From Myxococcus stipitatus (lineage in GTDB: Bacteria > Myxococcota > Myxococcia > Myxococcales > Myxococcaceae): 64,000 nt of DNA. The notes beneath the pieces are model-generated. The model was not told where the DNA came from. It saw nothing but the letters and a program-made list of their open reading frames with translations, and searched no databases. Below, piece by piece: positions 35,516 to 44,321 of the stretch (the first letter of the stretch is position 1; every line of letters starts with the position of its first letter). The stretch covers positions 496,001 through 560,000 of the forward strand of contig NZ_JAKCFI010000006.1 in NCBI RefSeq assembly GCF_021412625.1, read 5' to 3'. A program made the translations under genes and the position numbers.

Positions 35516-37375
35516 TCAGTCCCGGTAGCCGCGCGCCTGGAGCCGGAACAGGTGCGCATAACGCCCGTCCTTCGCCATCAGCGCGTCGTGACTGCCCAGC
35601 TCCTCCACGCCACCGTTGTGCAGCACGGCGATCTGATCCGCCATCCGCACCGTCGAGAACCGGTGCGAAATCACGATGGCGATGCGGTCCGCCGCCAACG
35701 CCTGGAAGCGCTCGAACAACGCGTGCTCCGCCTCCGCGTCGATGCTCGCGGTGGGCTCGTCGAGAATCAGCACCTCCGCGTCGTCCCGCATGAACGCGCG
35801 CGCCACCGCCAGCTTCTGCCACTGCCCCGACGACAGCTCCTGCCCCTTCTCGAACCAGCCCCCCAACATCGTGTCGTACTGGTTCGGCAACGCCGCGATG
35901 ACCGTGCTCGCCCCACCCTCCTCCGCCGCCCTCGCGATGCGCCCCCGGTCCTCCAGCGCCGGCACGTGCCCCAGGCCGATGTTCTCCGCCACGTTGAACT
36001 GGTAGCGCACGAAGTCCTGGAACACCGCCCCGAACCGGCCGCGCAGGTCCTCCACCGTCATGTCCCGGATGTCCACGCCGCCATACAGGATGGTCCCCTC
36101 CGTCGGCTCGTACAGCCGCAACAACAGCTTCACCAACGTGCTCTTGCCCGCCCCATTCTCCCCCACCAGCGCCAGCTTCTCCCCCGGCCGCAACGTCAGC
36201 GACACGTTGCGCAGCGCCCACGCGTCCTTCCCCGGATAGCGGAACGACACGCCGCGCAGCTCGATGGTGTTGTCCCGCCCCCTCGGGGGTGACAGCGCCG
36301 GGAGCAGCCTCGACGACTCCTGGCCCGTGGGGATGGTCAGGTACATGAAGAGGTTGCTCATGAAGAGCGCGTCCTCGAACATGGAGCCCACGCTCGTCAG
36401 GATGCCCTGGAACGCCGCCTGCCCCTGACGGAACACCCCCAGGTACAACACCATGTCGCCCACGGTGATGGTGCCGCTCGCCGCGCGCCCCGCCACGAAC
36501 AGGTAGCAGCCATAGAAGGCCGCCAGCGACAACAACCCCAATCCCAACCCCCACCCCATGCGCCGGAAGGCCAGCGCCCGGTCCTCCCGGAAGAACTTCT
36601 GGAACAGCTCCCGGTAGCGCCCCAGCACCAGGTCCCCCAGGCCGAACAGCTTCACCTCCTTCACGTGGCTGTCCCGCGTGAGGATCCACTCCAGGTAGTT
36701 GAGCTTGCGGCCCTCGGGCGCGCGCCACGAGTACAGCCGGAAGCCCTCCATCGCCAGCCGCGCCTCCGCGATGAACGCCGGAATCGACGCCGCCACCAGC
36801 ACCACCACGCTCCACGGCGACAACGCAATCAACAGCGCCGCGAACGTGGACAACGTAATCGCGTTGCGGACGATGGAGAACGCCTGCATCACCAGCGACA
36901 ACGGCCGGCTGCTCGCCTCGCGCCGCGCGTTCTGCATCTTGTCGTAGGTGTCCGAGTCCTCGAAGTGCCGCAGCTCCAGCTCCAGCGCCTTCTGGAGGAT
37001 GCGCTCGTTGAGGAGGTTGCCCAGGTTGGCGCGCAAGAGCTCCCGCGTCAGCGTCAGCCCCCGGTCCACCACCGCCGAGCCCAACATCAACCCGAACTCC
37101 AGCCCCACCAGCCCCACGACGCGCGAGTGCGCCTCGGCCGAGCCCTGCGCCGCCGCCACCACCGAGTCCACGATGAGCTTGCCCACCCAGGCGATGGCCG
37201 CCGGCAACACCGCCGCCACCAACGTCAGCGCCCCCAGCAACACCGCCCCCTGGGGACTGGCCTGCCAGAAGATGCGGAACGTCCCCGGCAGCTGGCGGAA
37301 CAGACTCCCGGCGTTCCTCAGCCGGTCCTTGAGGGATTTCGGGGCGACACTGGCGTCGAGCGGGCGAGGAGACAC
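35516..37375 (-). CDS. ABC transporter, fused membrane and ATP-binding domains (exporter type)
   Basis: 619 residues. Membrane domain with about six helices over residues 40-345, then an ATPase domain: Walker A GENGAGKST near 404-412, Q-loop VFQDFVRYQFNVAENI, signature LSSGQWQ, Walker B VLILDEPTAS and H-loop SHRFS. A half-transporter that must homodimerise or pair. Substrate unknown; lipid, peptide and drug exporters share this layout. Confidence 0.93.
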   Translation of the reverse strand: MSPRPLDASVAPKSLKDRLRNAGSLFRQLPGTFRIFWQASPQGAVLLGALTLVAAVLPAAIAWVGKLIVDSVVAAAQGSAEAHSRVVGLVGLEFGLMLGSAVVDRGLTLTRELLRANLGNLLNERILQKALELELRHFEDSDTYDKMQNARREASSRPLSLVMQAFSIVRNAITLSTFAALLIALSPWSVVVLVAASIPAFIAEARLAMEGFRLYSWRAPEGRKLNYLEWILTRDSHVKEVKLFGLGDLVLGRYRELFQKFFREDRALAFRRMGWGLGLGLLSLAAFYGCYLFVAGRAASGTITVGDMVLYLGVFRQGQAAFQGILTSVGSMFEDALFMSNLFMYLTIPTGQESSRLLPALSPPRGRDNTIELRGVSFRYPGKDAWALRNVSLTLRPGEKLALVGENGAGKSTLVKLLLRLYEPTEGTILYGGVDIRDMTVEDLRGRFGAVFQDFVRYQFNVAENIGLGHVPALEDRGRIARAAEEGGASTVIAALPNQYDTMLGGWFEKGQELSSGQWQKLAVARAFMRDDAEVLILDEPTASIDAEAEHALFERFQALAADRIAIVISHRFSTVRMADQIAVLHNGGVEELGSHDALMAKDGRYAHLFRLQARGYRD

Positions 37376-37418
37376 GGGGCGCGTTCATAACGCGCTCACC
37401 GCGTCCGCGCTCGACTCC

Positions 37419-38336
37419 TCAGGCCGTCACGAGTGGCAGGTGCCGCGACACCAGCACGTCGCACGGCGCGCGCGCCAGCACCCGCGCCACGCCCTCGGAG
37501 AGGCCCGGCCGCCCGGCCTGCGCCAGCACCACCAGGTCCGACCCCCGCTCCGACATCTCGGCGAGGATGCCCTCGGCCGGCTCACCGCCGCGCAGCCGGA
37601 CCTCCAGCTCCCGCCCCGTCTCCCGGTACGGCGCCAGGAAACGCCCGAGCGCCACCCGCGCGGCCTCCTCGCGCTCCTGCCGCGCGAGCAACCACCGCTC
37701 CACCGGCGCCCCCGTCCGGCGCAGCGCCTCCTCCTCGCGCGTGTCCACCACGTGCAACACGTCCACCGGCGTCCCCGGACAGATGCGCAGCATCAGCTCC
37801 AGCGCCCGCCGGGACTCCCGCGAGAAGTCCACCGCGACCAGCGGCCGGGCATACGGCCGCACCGGCTGCGGCACCACCACCAAAACCGACGAGCCCAGCC
37901 CACGCACCAGCCGCAGCACGTGGGAGTCCTCCGGCAACCCCCGCGCCGGGGGCCGGCCCAGCACCACCAGCTCCACGTCCTGCTCGCGCGCCGCCGCCAC
38001 CACCACGTTCTCCACGTCGCCCCGGCACAGGTCCTCGCTCACGGTGACGTCCGGCCGCTGCCGCAGCCGTCGACACACCGCGGTCACCGCCTTGCGCAGA
38101 CAGCGCTCCCCCGCCACCGCGCCGTCCTCGGCCTCATCATCCACGGGCGCTCCCGCGTGCAGCACCGTGAAGCACGCGCCCTGCCCCAGGGGCAGCCGCA
38201 GCGCTCGCGCCAACGCCAGCTCCGCGCGCAACGAGAAGTCCGTCGCCACCATGACGCGCGCCAGCCCCCGCGGCCCTCGCGCGGGCCCCGGCGACAACAA
38301 CGGCCTCTGCGTCCGCGTCAGCTCTTGATGCCTCAT
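37419..38336 (-). CDS. Universal stress protein with two tandem Usp domains
   Basis: 305 residues; the ATG at 38336 has GGAGGG seven bases upstream, an upstream in-frame start at 38363 does not. Domain 1 (about 27-150) starts RVMVATDFSLRAELALARAL and domain 2 (about 160-295) starts PLVAVDFSRESRRALELML. The ATP-loop G-x2-G-x9-G(S/T) pattern is degenerate in both, so nucleotide binding is uncertain. Cytoplasmic stress regulator. Starts 43 bp upstream of the ABC gene on the same strand. Confidence 0.88.
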   Translation of the reverse strand: MRHQELTRTQRPLLSPGPARGPRGLARVMVATDFSLRAELALARALRLPLGQGACFTVLHAGAPVDDEAEDGAVAGERCLRKAVTAVCRRLRQRPDVTVSEDLCRGDVENVVVAAAREQDVELVVLGRPPARGLPEDSHVLRLVRGLGSSVLVVVPQPVRPYARPLVAVDFSRESRRALELMLRICPGTPVDVLHVVDTREEEALRRTGAPVERWLLARQEREEAARVALGRFLAPYRETGRELEVRLRGGEPAEGILAEMSERGSDLVVLAQAGRPGLSEGVARVLARAPCDVLVSRHLPLVTA

Positions 38337-38959
38337 CACGAGACCCTCCTTTCCACCTCCCATACTCCCCAGGATTCACGCCCCGGCTTCGCGTCGCGCC
38401 ACGCGCGCTCGGCCCCGTCACACGCGCCGCCTCCGACCAGGCGACCTTCGGCACCTGGGACACCCGCGCGCTCACACCTCGAAGATTGGGGCTCCGCCCC
38501 GGATTGCCACGTGCGTCATGCGGGGACGCCGCGAGCACGGCCAGGCAAGACAGCCCTCAGGCTCACCCGCGCGTCACACCGCGCTCACGCGCGGGCGCCG
38601 TGACTCGCGTCGACACCCGCCTCGCACGCCAGTGAGGGTGAGCCGCGACACCGCAATCCCGGGGCATGGAACGGACGAGGGGAAGCAGGAGCCCGAGCCC
38701 CCGCTGCGCGCTCGGAGGAGGGGTGCGTCACACGCACGACGGCCCCCCTGAAAAATCTCCAGGACGCCGCCGTCCGTATCACACGCGAGCCCCGAGGGAC
38801 GTGCATCCCGGGACGGTGATTGGCGCGCTTGGCGCGTCTGGAGAGCGACAGAGCGACGCCCGGGAGCCACGCGAGGTCCGGCCAGCGGCTTGCAGAGGAG
38901 TGCCGCGACAGCGCGGTGGGTGGCGTGAAGGACGGGTAGCTGGAAAAGGGGGAGGGCCA
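38337..38959. other. Long divergent intergenic region
   Basis: 623 bp between the universal stress protein start and a 52-aa gene on the other strand. GC-rich, with several imperfect inverted repeats (for example around 38575-38600), and no supported protein; the open frames present have Arg/Pro/Ser-rich shadow composition. A non-coding RNA could be hidden here but nothing supports one. Confidence 0.45.
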
Positions 38960-39118
38960 ATGCGCGGGGTCATCACCGGACGAGAGGTGGTCACCAACCT
39001 GGGTCTCATCTATCGAGAGTTCGGCGCGGGATGTGTGCTGCGCTGCCTCTGGGTGATGCTCAGCGGGAAGACCACCACGTTCCTCGAAGTGGCATGTCCG
39101 CCGGCGGCGAAGCGCTAG
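38960..39118 (+). CDS. Small hypothetical protein (52 aa)
   Basis: ATG at 38960 with GGGGGAGGG 6-8 bases upstream, the best ribosome site in the area. 52 residues: MRGVITGREVVTNLGLIYRE, then a hydrophobic, Cys-containing segment (AGCVLRCLWVMLSGKTTTFLEVACPP). Three Cys and a partial membrane-like helix. No family recognised. An in-frame upstream extension from 38666 is Arg/Pro-rich and rejected. Confidence 0.6.
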   Translation: MRGVITGREVVTNLGLIYREFGAGCVLRCLWVMLSGKTTTFLEVACPPAAKR

Positions 39119-39211
39119 GCGGAAGGCGGCGACGCATTCAACCGAGGCATCGCGGGCCGCGGCGGAGATACATCCCGCGCGGCCCGCTTCTCGCCACTCC
39201 CATGACAACCG

Positions 39212-39406
39212 TCATCGAGGTTCATCACGACGGGGCTTGTCGCCGTCGACCGCGTCCTTGATGGCCCGCTTGGCGTCCTCCACCTTCTCCTTGAGGTGGC
39301 CCTTGGCCCTGTCGGCCTTGCCCTCCGCCTCCAGGGAACGGTCCCCGGTCGCGGCGCCCGTCGTCTCCTTGATCCTCCCCTTGGCCTTGTCGATCAACTC
39401 ACCCAT
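39212..39406 (-). CDS. CsbD-like stress protein
   Basis: 64 residues; ATG at 39406 with GAGGAG eight bases upstream. MGELIDKAKGRIKETTGAAT and KADRAKGHLKEKVEDAKRAIKDA match the CsbD fold, small charged helical proteins induced by general stress in other bacteria. Very rich in Lys, Asp and Glu and lacking Cys. Function of the family is unknown. Confidence 0.88.
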   Translation of the reverse strand: MGELIDKAKGRIKETTGAATGDRSLEAEGKADRAKGHLKEKVEDAKRAIKDAVDGDKPRRDEPR

Positions 39407-39736
39407 GACGCGTCTCCTCTGGCTGTGAGCTCGTACGAGCCGTGACGAAGTGAACGTGGCCATGAGGCGCGTGGGGCGCAGCCCCGGCCCGCCCGCCCGC
39501 TCGCACCTGGAGCGGCGCTGGGGCGCATCAATCCCGGGCTTACCCCTCTTCCGGCCTACACCTGCCGACACACGGAGTCGCTGACCAGGGACGCAGCGCG
39601 AGTGCGTGGGGACGCGGGGGGTGACGGAAGCGCGCGCCGGGCTGGAATCATCCTCCCGGAGTGAACCGAGACATTGACGGAGGGCGCGCCACCCCGCACT
39701 CTGAGGTCACTGCCACCCCGGAGCCAACGCTTCCCG

Positions 39737-41512
39737 ATGTCCACTCCCCCGCTCCCGACCCTCGGCGCGCTGTTTGGGCGGATGTACCTGCTGCGGTCCC
39801 TCATCACCACGGTGGCCTTCTGCCCGGCCCTGTACGTGGACATGCAGCTGTTGGACCTGACGGGGGACCATGCGATGCGCATCCTCCTGGGGGTCATCAC
39901 GCCGCTGGTGCTGGGGTTGTGCGCGGTGGTGCAGCCGGTGGTGGTGCTTCCGTGGCTGCTGAAGCAGGCGCTCGGCGCCCAGGGGCTGTTGCGCGTGGAG
40001 CGGCTGGTGCGCCTCCCCTCGCGGCTGGCCTTCATCGAGTCGATGATTTCGTGGTTCATCGGCGGGGTGCTGTTCAACGGGGGCGTGGCGCTGTTGCTGG
40101 ACCGGCCGTGGTCGGCGGTGCCGGTGGGCGTGGCGGTGTCGGTGAGCGCGGGCCTGTTCAGCAGTCCGCTGCTGTACATGCTCTACGAGCAGGTGTTGAT
40201 GCCGACGATGCTGGATGCGTACCAGCGCGCGCCGAGCAGCCGGCCCGCGGGCGAGGGCTTCGCGCCGAGGCAGCTGTGGCTGTTGCCGGCGACGGTGGTC
40301 TCCGCGCTGCTGGTGACATGCCTGACGAGCATCGTGACGCTCAACCTGCGCGTGGAGCGGGAGATGGGCGCGCTGGCCAAGGCGCTGGAGACGGGCGGGC
40401 AGGAGGGGTCGGCCGAGCGGGTGCGCGCGAAGATTTCCCCGCTGCAGCGGGACCTGGTGGTGCCGGTGGTGATGTTCGGTGGCTACGCGGCGCTGGGCTC
40501 CATCATCACCGCGGCGTGGGCGGCGCGGCGGCTGGCGAAGGGCTCGCGCGCGGTGGGCGAGTCGCTGGAGGCCCTGGTCGAGGGGCGCGCGGCGCCGCCG
40601 AAGTGGGTGTCGTCCGACGAGGTGGGCGACCTGGCGGCGACGACGTGGCAGCTGTACCAGCGGCTCCAGGAGCTGCCGCGCTCGCTGAGCACCTCGGCCG
40701 GGGAGCTGGCGCAGGCGGGCACGCGGCTGTCGGAGGCGAGCAACGAGCAGAACCAGACGCTGTCGCGACAGGCGGCGGCGCTGCACCAGGCGCGCGCCAC
40801 CGCGCAGGAAATCCAGCAGGCGTCCCACGTGGCCGCCTCGCGCGCCACCAGCATCCTCCAGGTGGCGGACCGCGCGGCCTCGCTGGGCAAGCTGGGCGAG
40901 GAGTCGCTGGAGGGCACGGCGAAGGGCCTGACCTCCATCCGCGACATCACCAGCGGCCTGCACACGCAGATGCAGGACCTAGAGCAGCGCGCCCGCGAGG
41001 TGGGCCGCGTGTCCGAGGTGGTGAAGGCGCTGGCGGACCAGTCGCACATGCTGGCCATCAACGCCGCCATCGAGGCGACGCGCGCGGGCGAGCACGGCAA
41101 GGGCTTTGGCGTGGTGGCGCGGCAGATGCGCGAACTGGCGGACCAGTCCATCCAGGCCACCAACCAGGTGCGGGGCCTGCTGGAGACGATGGCGTCCGCG
41201 GCCACGCAGGCCACGGAGATGACGGACCGGGGCGCCGAGGGCGTGGAGACGGCGCTCGCCCCGCTGCGCGCCAGCGGTGAGCGGCTGCGCGAGCTGGCCA
41301 CCCTGTCGCGCGAGTCCGCGTCCGCCGTGCGGCAGATCGCCGAGGCGGTGGCCCAGCAGCACCAGGGCGTCGACCAGCTCTTCGCCGCCGTGCGCGAGCT
41401 GGACGAGCTGACCACGGACACGCTGCGCCACCTGGACACCACGCAGCAGGCGGCCTCCGCCGTCACCCAGGCCACCAACCAGGTGTCGCGGCTCGCCCAG
41501 CGCTACGTCTGA
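39737..41512 (+). CDS. Methyl-accepting chemotaxis protein with polytopic membrane sensor
   Basis: 591 residues, ATG at 39737. Unusually, the N-terminal 280 residues hold about six membrane spans with short loops rather than a periplasmic ligand domain. A HAMP-like linker (RRLAKGSRAVGESLEALVEGRAAPPKWVSSDEVGDLAATTWQ region) follows, then the signalling domain whose tip reads ADQSHMLAINAAIEATRAGEHGKGF. It may sense membrane state, redox or a hydrophobic signal. Not linked to other che genes; its 3' end overlaps the convergent gene by 10 bp. Confidence 0.9.
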   Translation: MSTPPLPTLGALFGRMYLLRSLITTVAFCPALYVDMQLLDLTGDHAMRILLGVITPLVLGLCAVVQPVVVLPWLLKQALGAQGLLRVERLVRLPSRLAFIESMISWFIGGVLFNGGVALLLDRPWSAVPVGVAVSVSAGLFSSPLLYMLYEQVLMPTMLDAYQRAPSSRPAGEGFAPRQLWLLPATVVSALLVTCLTSIVTLNLRVEREMGALAKALETGGQEGSAERVRAKISPLQRDLVVPVVMFGGYAALGSIITAAWAARRLAKGSRAVGESLEALVEGRAAPPKWVSSDEVGDLAATTWQLYQRLQELPRSLSTSAGELAQAGTRLSEASNEQNQTLSRQAAALHQARATAQEIQQASHVAASRATSILQVADRAASLGKLGEESLEGTAKGLTSIRDITSGLHTQMQDLEQRAREVGRVSEVVKALADQSHMLAINAAIEATRAGEHGKGFGVVARQMRELADQSIQATNQVRGLLETMASAATQATEMTDRGAEGVETALAPLRASGERLRELATLSRESASAVRQIAEAVAQQHQGVDQLFAAVRELDELTTDTLRHLDTTQQAASAVTQATNQVSRLAQRYV

Positions 41513-42354
41513 GGCGCGGGCTCGGCGTCCGGCGGCGTCGGAGGCAGCGGCGCCAGGCGGCCCTCCTCGTCCAGCACCGGCGCGCGCAGGAGCAGCAGCA
41601 ACGTGCCGGTGATGACGCCCAGCCGGCGCAGACGCTCGCGGGGCTCCTCGCTCCCCGACTCGAAGCTGGGCGCGTCCAGGTAGGCGAGCTGCGCGGTCGC
41701 GCGGGCCTGGAGCGCCGCGACGCACGCCTCCAACGCCTCCAGCCGCCCCTTCAAGTCGTCCAGGAAGGCCGTGGCCCGCGTCAGCACGCGCGCGCCCTCG
41801 TCGAGGCCGCGCACCCGCGCCGCGTCGTCGTCCGGCGGCTGGGAGGCCCAGGGCGCGGCGGCGGTGAACAGACAGTCGCCCGCCACCACGACACGAGGCC
41901 CGTCCTCCTGGAGCCAGCCCTGCTCCAGGTAGTCGATCAGCGGCGCTTGCGCCGGGGGCACCGTCGCGCCCACGCCCCACAGCGGCCAGCAGCGCCGCGC
42001 CGCGCGGGAGACGGGTTCCGGGGAGAGCGCCTCCAGGACCTGCTGGGCCCCGGGCGACAGCACGTCCCGCCGATGCGCCTGCTCCCAGCGCTCCAGGCGG
42101 GACATCAATCCGCGGAAGGGCTCCAGCACCTCCGCCTTCGCGCGCGCCTGCCGCTCGCCATAGGTGGCCACGCCGTCGCGCACGCGCAGCCGGGCCACCT
42201 TGAGGGCGGCCAACGCCGCGGCGTGCCGCTCCCGCGCCTGACGGACCTCGGGCGACTCCGACGACCCGAGCCCGTCCCCCAACGCCCGCTTCACGCCGAG
42301 CCCCAGTGCCGTCAGCACCAGGCCACCCACCGCGAACGGGATGAAGAAGGGCAT
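41503..42354 (-). CDS. Membrane-anchored hypothetical protein
   Basis: 283 residues. An N-terminal hydrophobic helix (FFIPFAVGGLVLTALGLGV) anchors it; the rest is Ala/Arg/Leu-rich helical with coiled-coil character (ARERHAAALAALKVARLRVRDG and LKGRLEALEACVAALQARA), a central WPLWGVGAT segment and a Pro-rich end. No family recognised. Tail-to-tail overlap of 10 bp with the chemoreceptor gene. Confidence 0.7.
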   Translation of the reverse strand: MPFFIPFAVGGLVLTALGLGVKRALGDGLGSSESPEVRQARERHAAALAALKVARLRVRDGVATYGERQARAKAEVLEPFRGLMSRLERWEQAHRRDVLSPGAQQVLEALSPEPVSRAARRCWPLWGVGATVPPAQAPLIDYLEQGWLQEDGPRVVVAGDCLFTAAAPWASQPPDDDAARVRGLDEGARVLTRATAFLDDLKGRLEALEACVAALQARATAQLAYLDAPSFESGSEEPRERLRRLGVITGTLLLLLRAPVLDEEGRLAPLPPTPPDAEPAPQT

Positions 42355-42517
42355 GCGGACTCCTCCGACCTCACGGGAGAGGATGACAGCTTCGGCTCCG
42401 TCCCGCGAGCAGGCTCCTCACCGGCCCCACGGAGGGGAGGAGCCCGGCCCACTCGGCCCGGTGCGTCGAATCCAACCCCGGGTGAGCGCCTCCCGCATCG
42501 GCGGCGCGGAGGGAGGC

Positions 42518-44110
42518 TCAGCCCGCTCGGGCCCGGGGGGCCGCTGGCGCCAGCGAGGGCCCGGCGGCCTCCTCCAGCGGCGGCACGTAGGGCCAGCCCG
42601 GCAGCGGCCCCTTCCCCGCCGCTCGCGTGAGGTAGTCCGCGGCGATGTTGGCGCTCTCCATGATGGTCAACAAGCCGCTGCCCGGGTGCGTGCCTCCGCC
42701 CACCCAGTAGAGCCCCTCGACGTCCGGGTTCTTCACGCGCGGCCGCAAGGGCCCCAATTGCAGCCACGTGTGCGAGAGATTGAAGACCGCGCCCCGGAAG
42801 ACGTTGAACTCGTCGCGCCACGTCTCGGCGGTGAAGTAGCGCTCCTCGCGGATGCGCGGACGCACGCCCTTCAACCCCACCTTCTCGAGCATGTCCGGGA
42901 TGCGCTCGCGCAGCGTGGCCTCCGTGCGCGCCCAATCCACGTCGCGCGAGGTGTTCGGCGTGGGCACCAGCACGTAGAGCGTGGAGTGATTCGGCGGAGC
43001 GCCAGACGGGTCCGTCACGCATGGGTTGCACACGTAGAAGGGCGGGTCGTCCACGTCCACGCGCCGGTCCTCCAGCGCGTCCCTGTCCGTGCGCCGCGCG
43101 GCCTCCGACAGGTAGATGAGGTGGTGCGGCAGGTCCGCGTAGCGCGTGTCCAGGCCGTAATAGGCCATGAAGGTGCTGCACGAATACTTCGCCCGCTCCA
43201 GCGCGGCGTCGGTGAGGCGCGAGCCCTCGCGCGCCTCGGAGGGCACCAGCTTCGTCGCCGCGTAGGGGAGGTCCGCGTTCACCACCACCGCGTCCGCCTC
43301 CAGCACCTCGCCCCCCACCAGCGTCACGCCCACCGCGCGCCCCGCCTCCACGCGCACGCGCTCCACCGGCGCGCCCATCCGGAACGTGGCGCCCAGGTCC
43401 TCCGCGCAGCGCTTCATGCCGCGCGCCAGCTCGCGGAACCCGCCGTCCACGTGCCACACGCCGAAGGCCAGCTCCAGGAAGGGAATCACGCTGAACACGG
43501 ACGAGCACGTCGTGGGGTGAAGCCCCAGGTACTTCGACGGATACGACAGCGCGTACGTCAGCCGGTCGTCGTGGAAGAAGGAGTCGAGGTGCCGGTAGAG
43601 CGTCTGCCACGGCTTGAAGCGCAGCGTGGACGCCAGCCGCCAGGGCGCGTAGTACCCGAGGCTCCCCGCGTGGGTGCAGATGAACTTCTCGTAGGCGATG
43701 CCGTACTTCTCCCGCCCCTCCGCCAGCCACCGGCGCAGCGCCTCCACCTGCCCGGGTCCGAAGCGCGCCACCTCCGCCTCCATGCGCTCGAGGTGGCGGG
43801 TGGTGTCCAGCCAGGTCCCATCCCAGAAGTGGACGCGCGTGTTGACGTCCAGGGGGACGAGCTTCACGTAGTCCTCCAACCGCCGCCCCGCGCGCTGGAA
43901 TATCCGCGCCAGCACGCCGGGGAGCTGGAGGATGGAGGGCCCGGTGTCGAGCGCGTACTCCCCCCGGGGCCCGAGCGTCAGCCCCTTCATCCGCCCACCC
44001 GGCACCGCGTCCTTCTCCACCACGGTGACCCGCAGGCCCTGCCCCGCCAGATTGATGGCGGCGGACAATCCACCCGGTCCCGCTCCCACGACGATGACGT
44101 GTCGCACCAT
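42518..44110 (-). CDS. crtI: CrtI-type phytoene desaturase
   Basis: 530 residues, ATG at 44110. FAD-binding GAGPGGLSAAINLAGQG with VVEKDAVPGGRM at the N-terminus, and the C-terminal THPGSGLLTIMESANIAADYL, typical of carotenoid desaturases and isomerases. Introduces double bonds into phytoene or related carotenes at the membrane. No other carotenoid gene is in the window, so this may be a second, separately placed desaturase; the family also includes carotenoid ketolases and isomerases. Confidence 0.85.
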   Translation of the reverse strand: MVRHVIVVGAGPGGLSAAINLAGQGLRVTVVEKDAVPGGRMKGLTLGPRGEYALDTGPSILQLPGVLARIFQRAGRRLEDYVKLVPLDVNTRVHFWDGTWLDTTRHLERMEAEVARFGPGQVEALRRWLAEGREKYGIAYEKFICTHAGSLGYYAPWRLASTLRFKPWQTLYRHLDSFFHDDRLTYALSYPSKYLGLHPTTCSSVFSVIPFLELAFGVWHVDGGFRELARGMKRCAEDLGATFRMGAPVERVRVEAGRAVGVTLVGGEVLEADAVVVNADLPYAATKLVPSEAREGSRLTDAALERAKYSCSTFMAYYGLDTRYADLPHHLIYLSEAARRTDRDALEDRRVDVDDPPFYVCNPCVTDPSGAPPNHSTLYVLVPTPNTSRDVDWARTEATLRERIPDMLEKVGLKGVRPRIREERYFTAETWRDEFNVFRGAVFNLSHTWLQLGPLRPRVKNPDVEGLYWVGGGTHPGSGLLTIMESANIAADYLTRAAGKGPLPGWPYVPPLEEAAGPSLAPAAPRARAG

Positions 44111-44321
44111 GGCTCCCCAGCATGCCCCGAGCGGGCAGCCGTTGCAGTGTCTGGTGAGCGGACGACCCAGGCGGGATTGTGTTTCCGCCCCACGCGTTTC
44201 ACCTGGAGGACACGCCGGACGGCGACGGCTTGATGGGGGCGCGGACGCACTCGAAGCTCGGACCGTCGTCCTCCCGGCCCTTTCTCCGGCTTCGCCTCCT
44301 GGGAGCCGCCTCTCCGACGCC

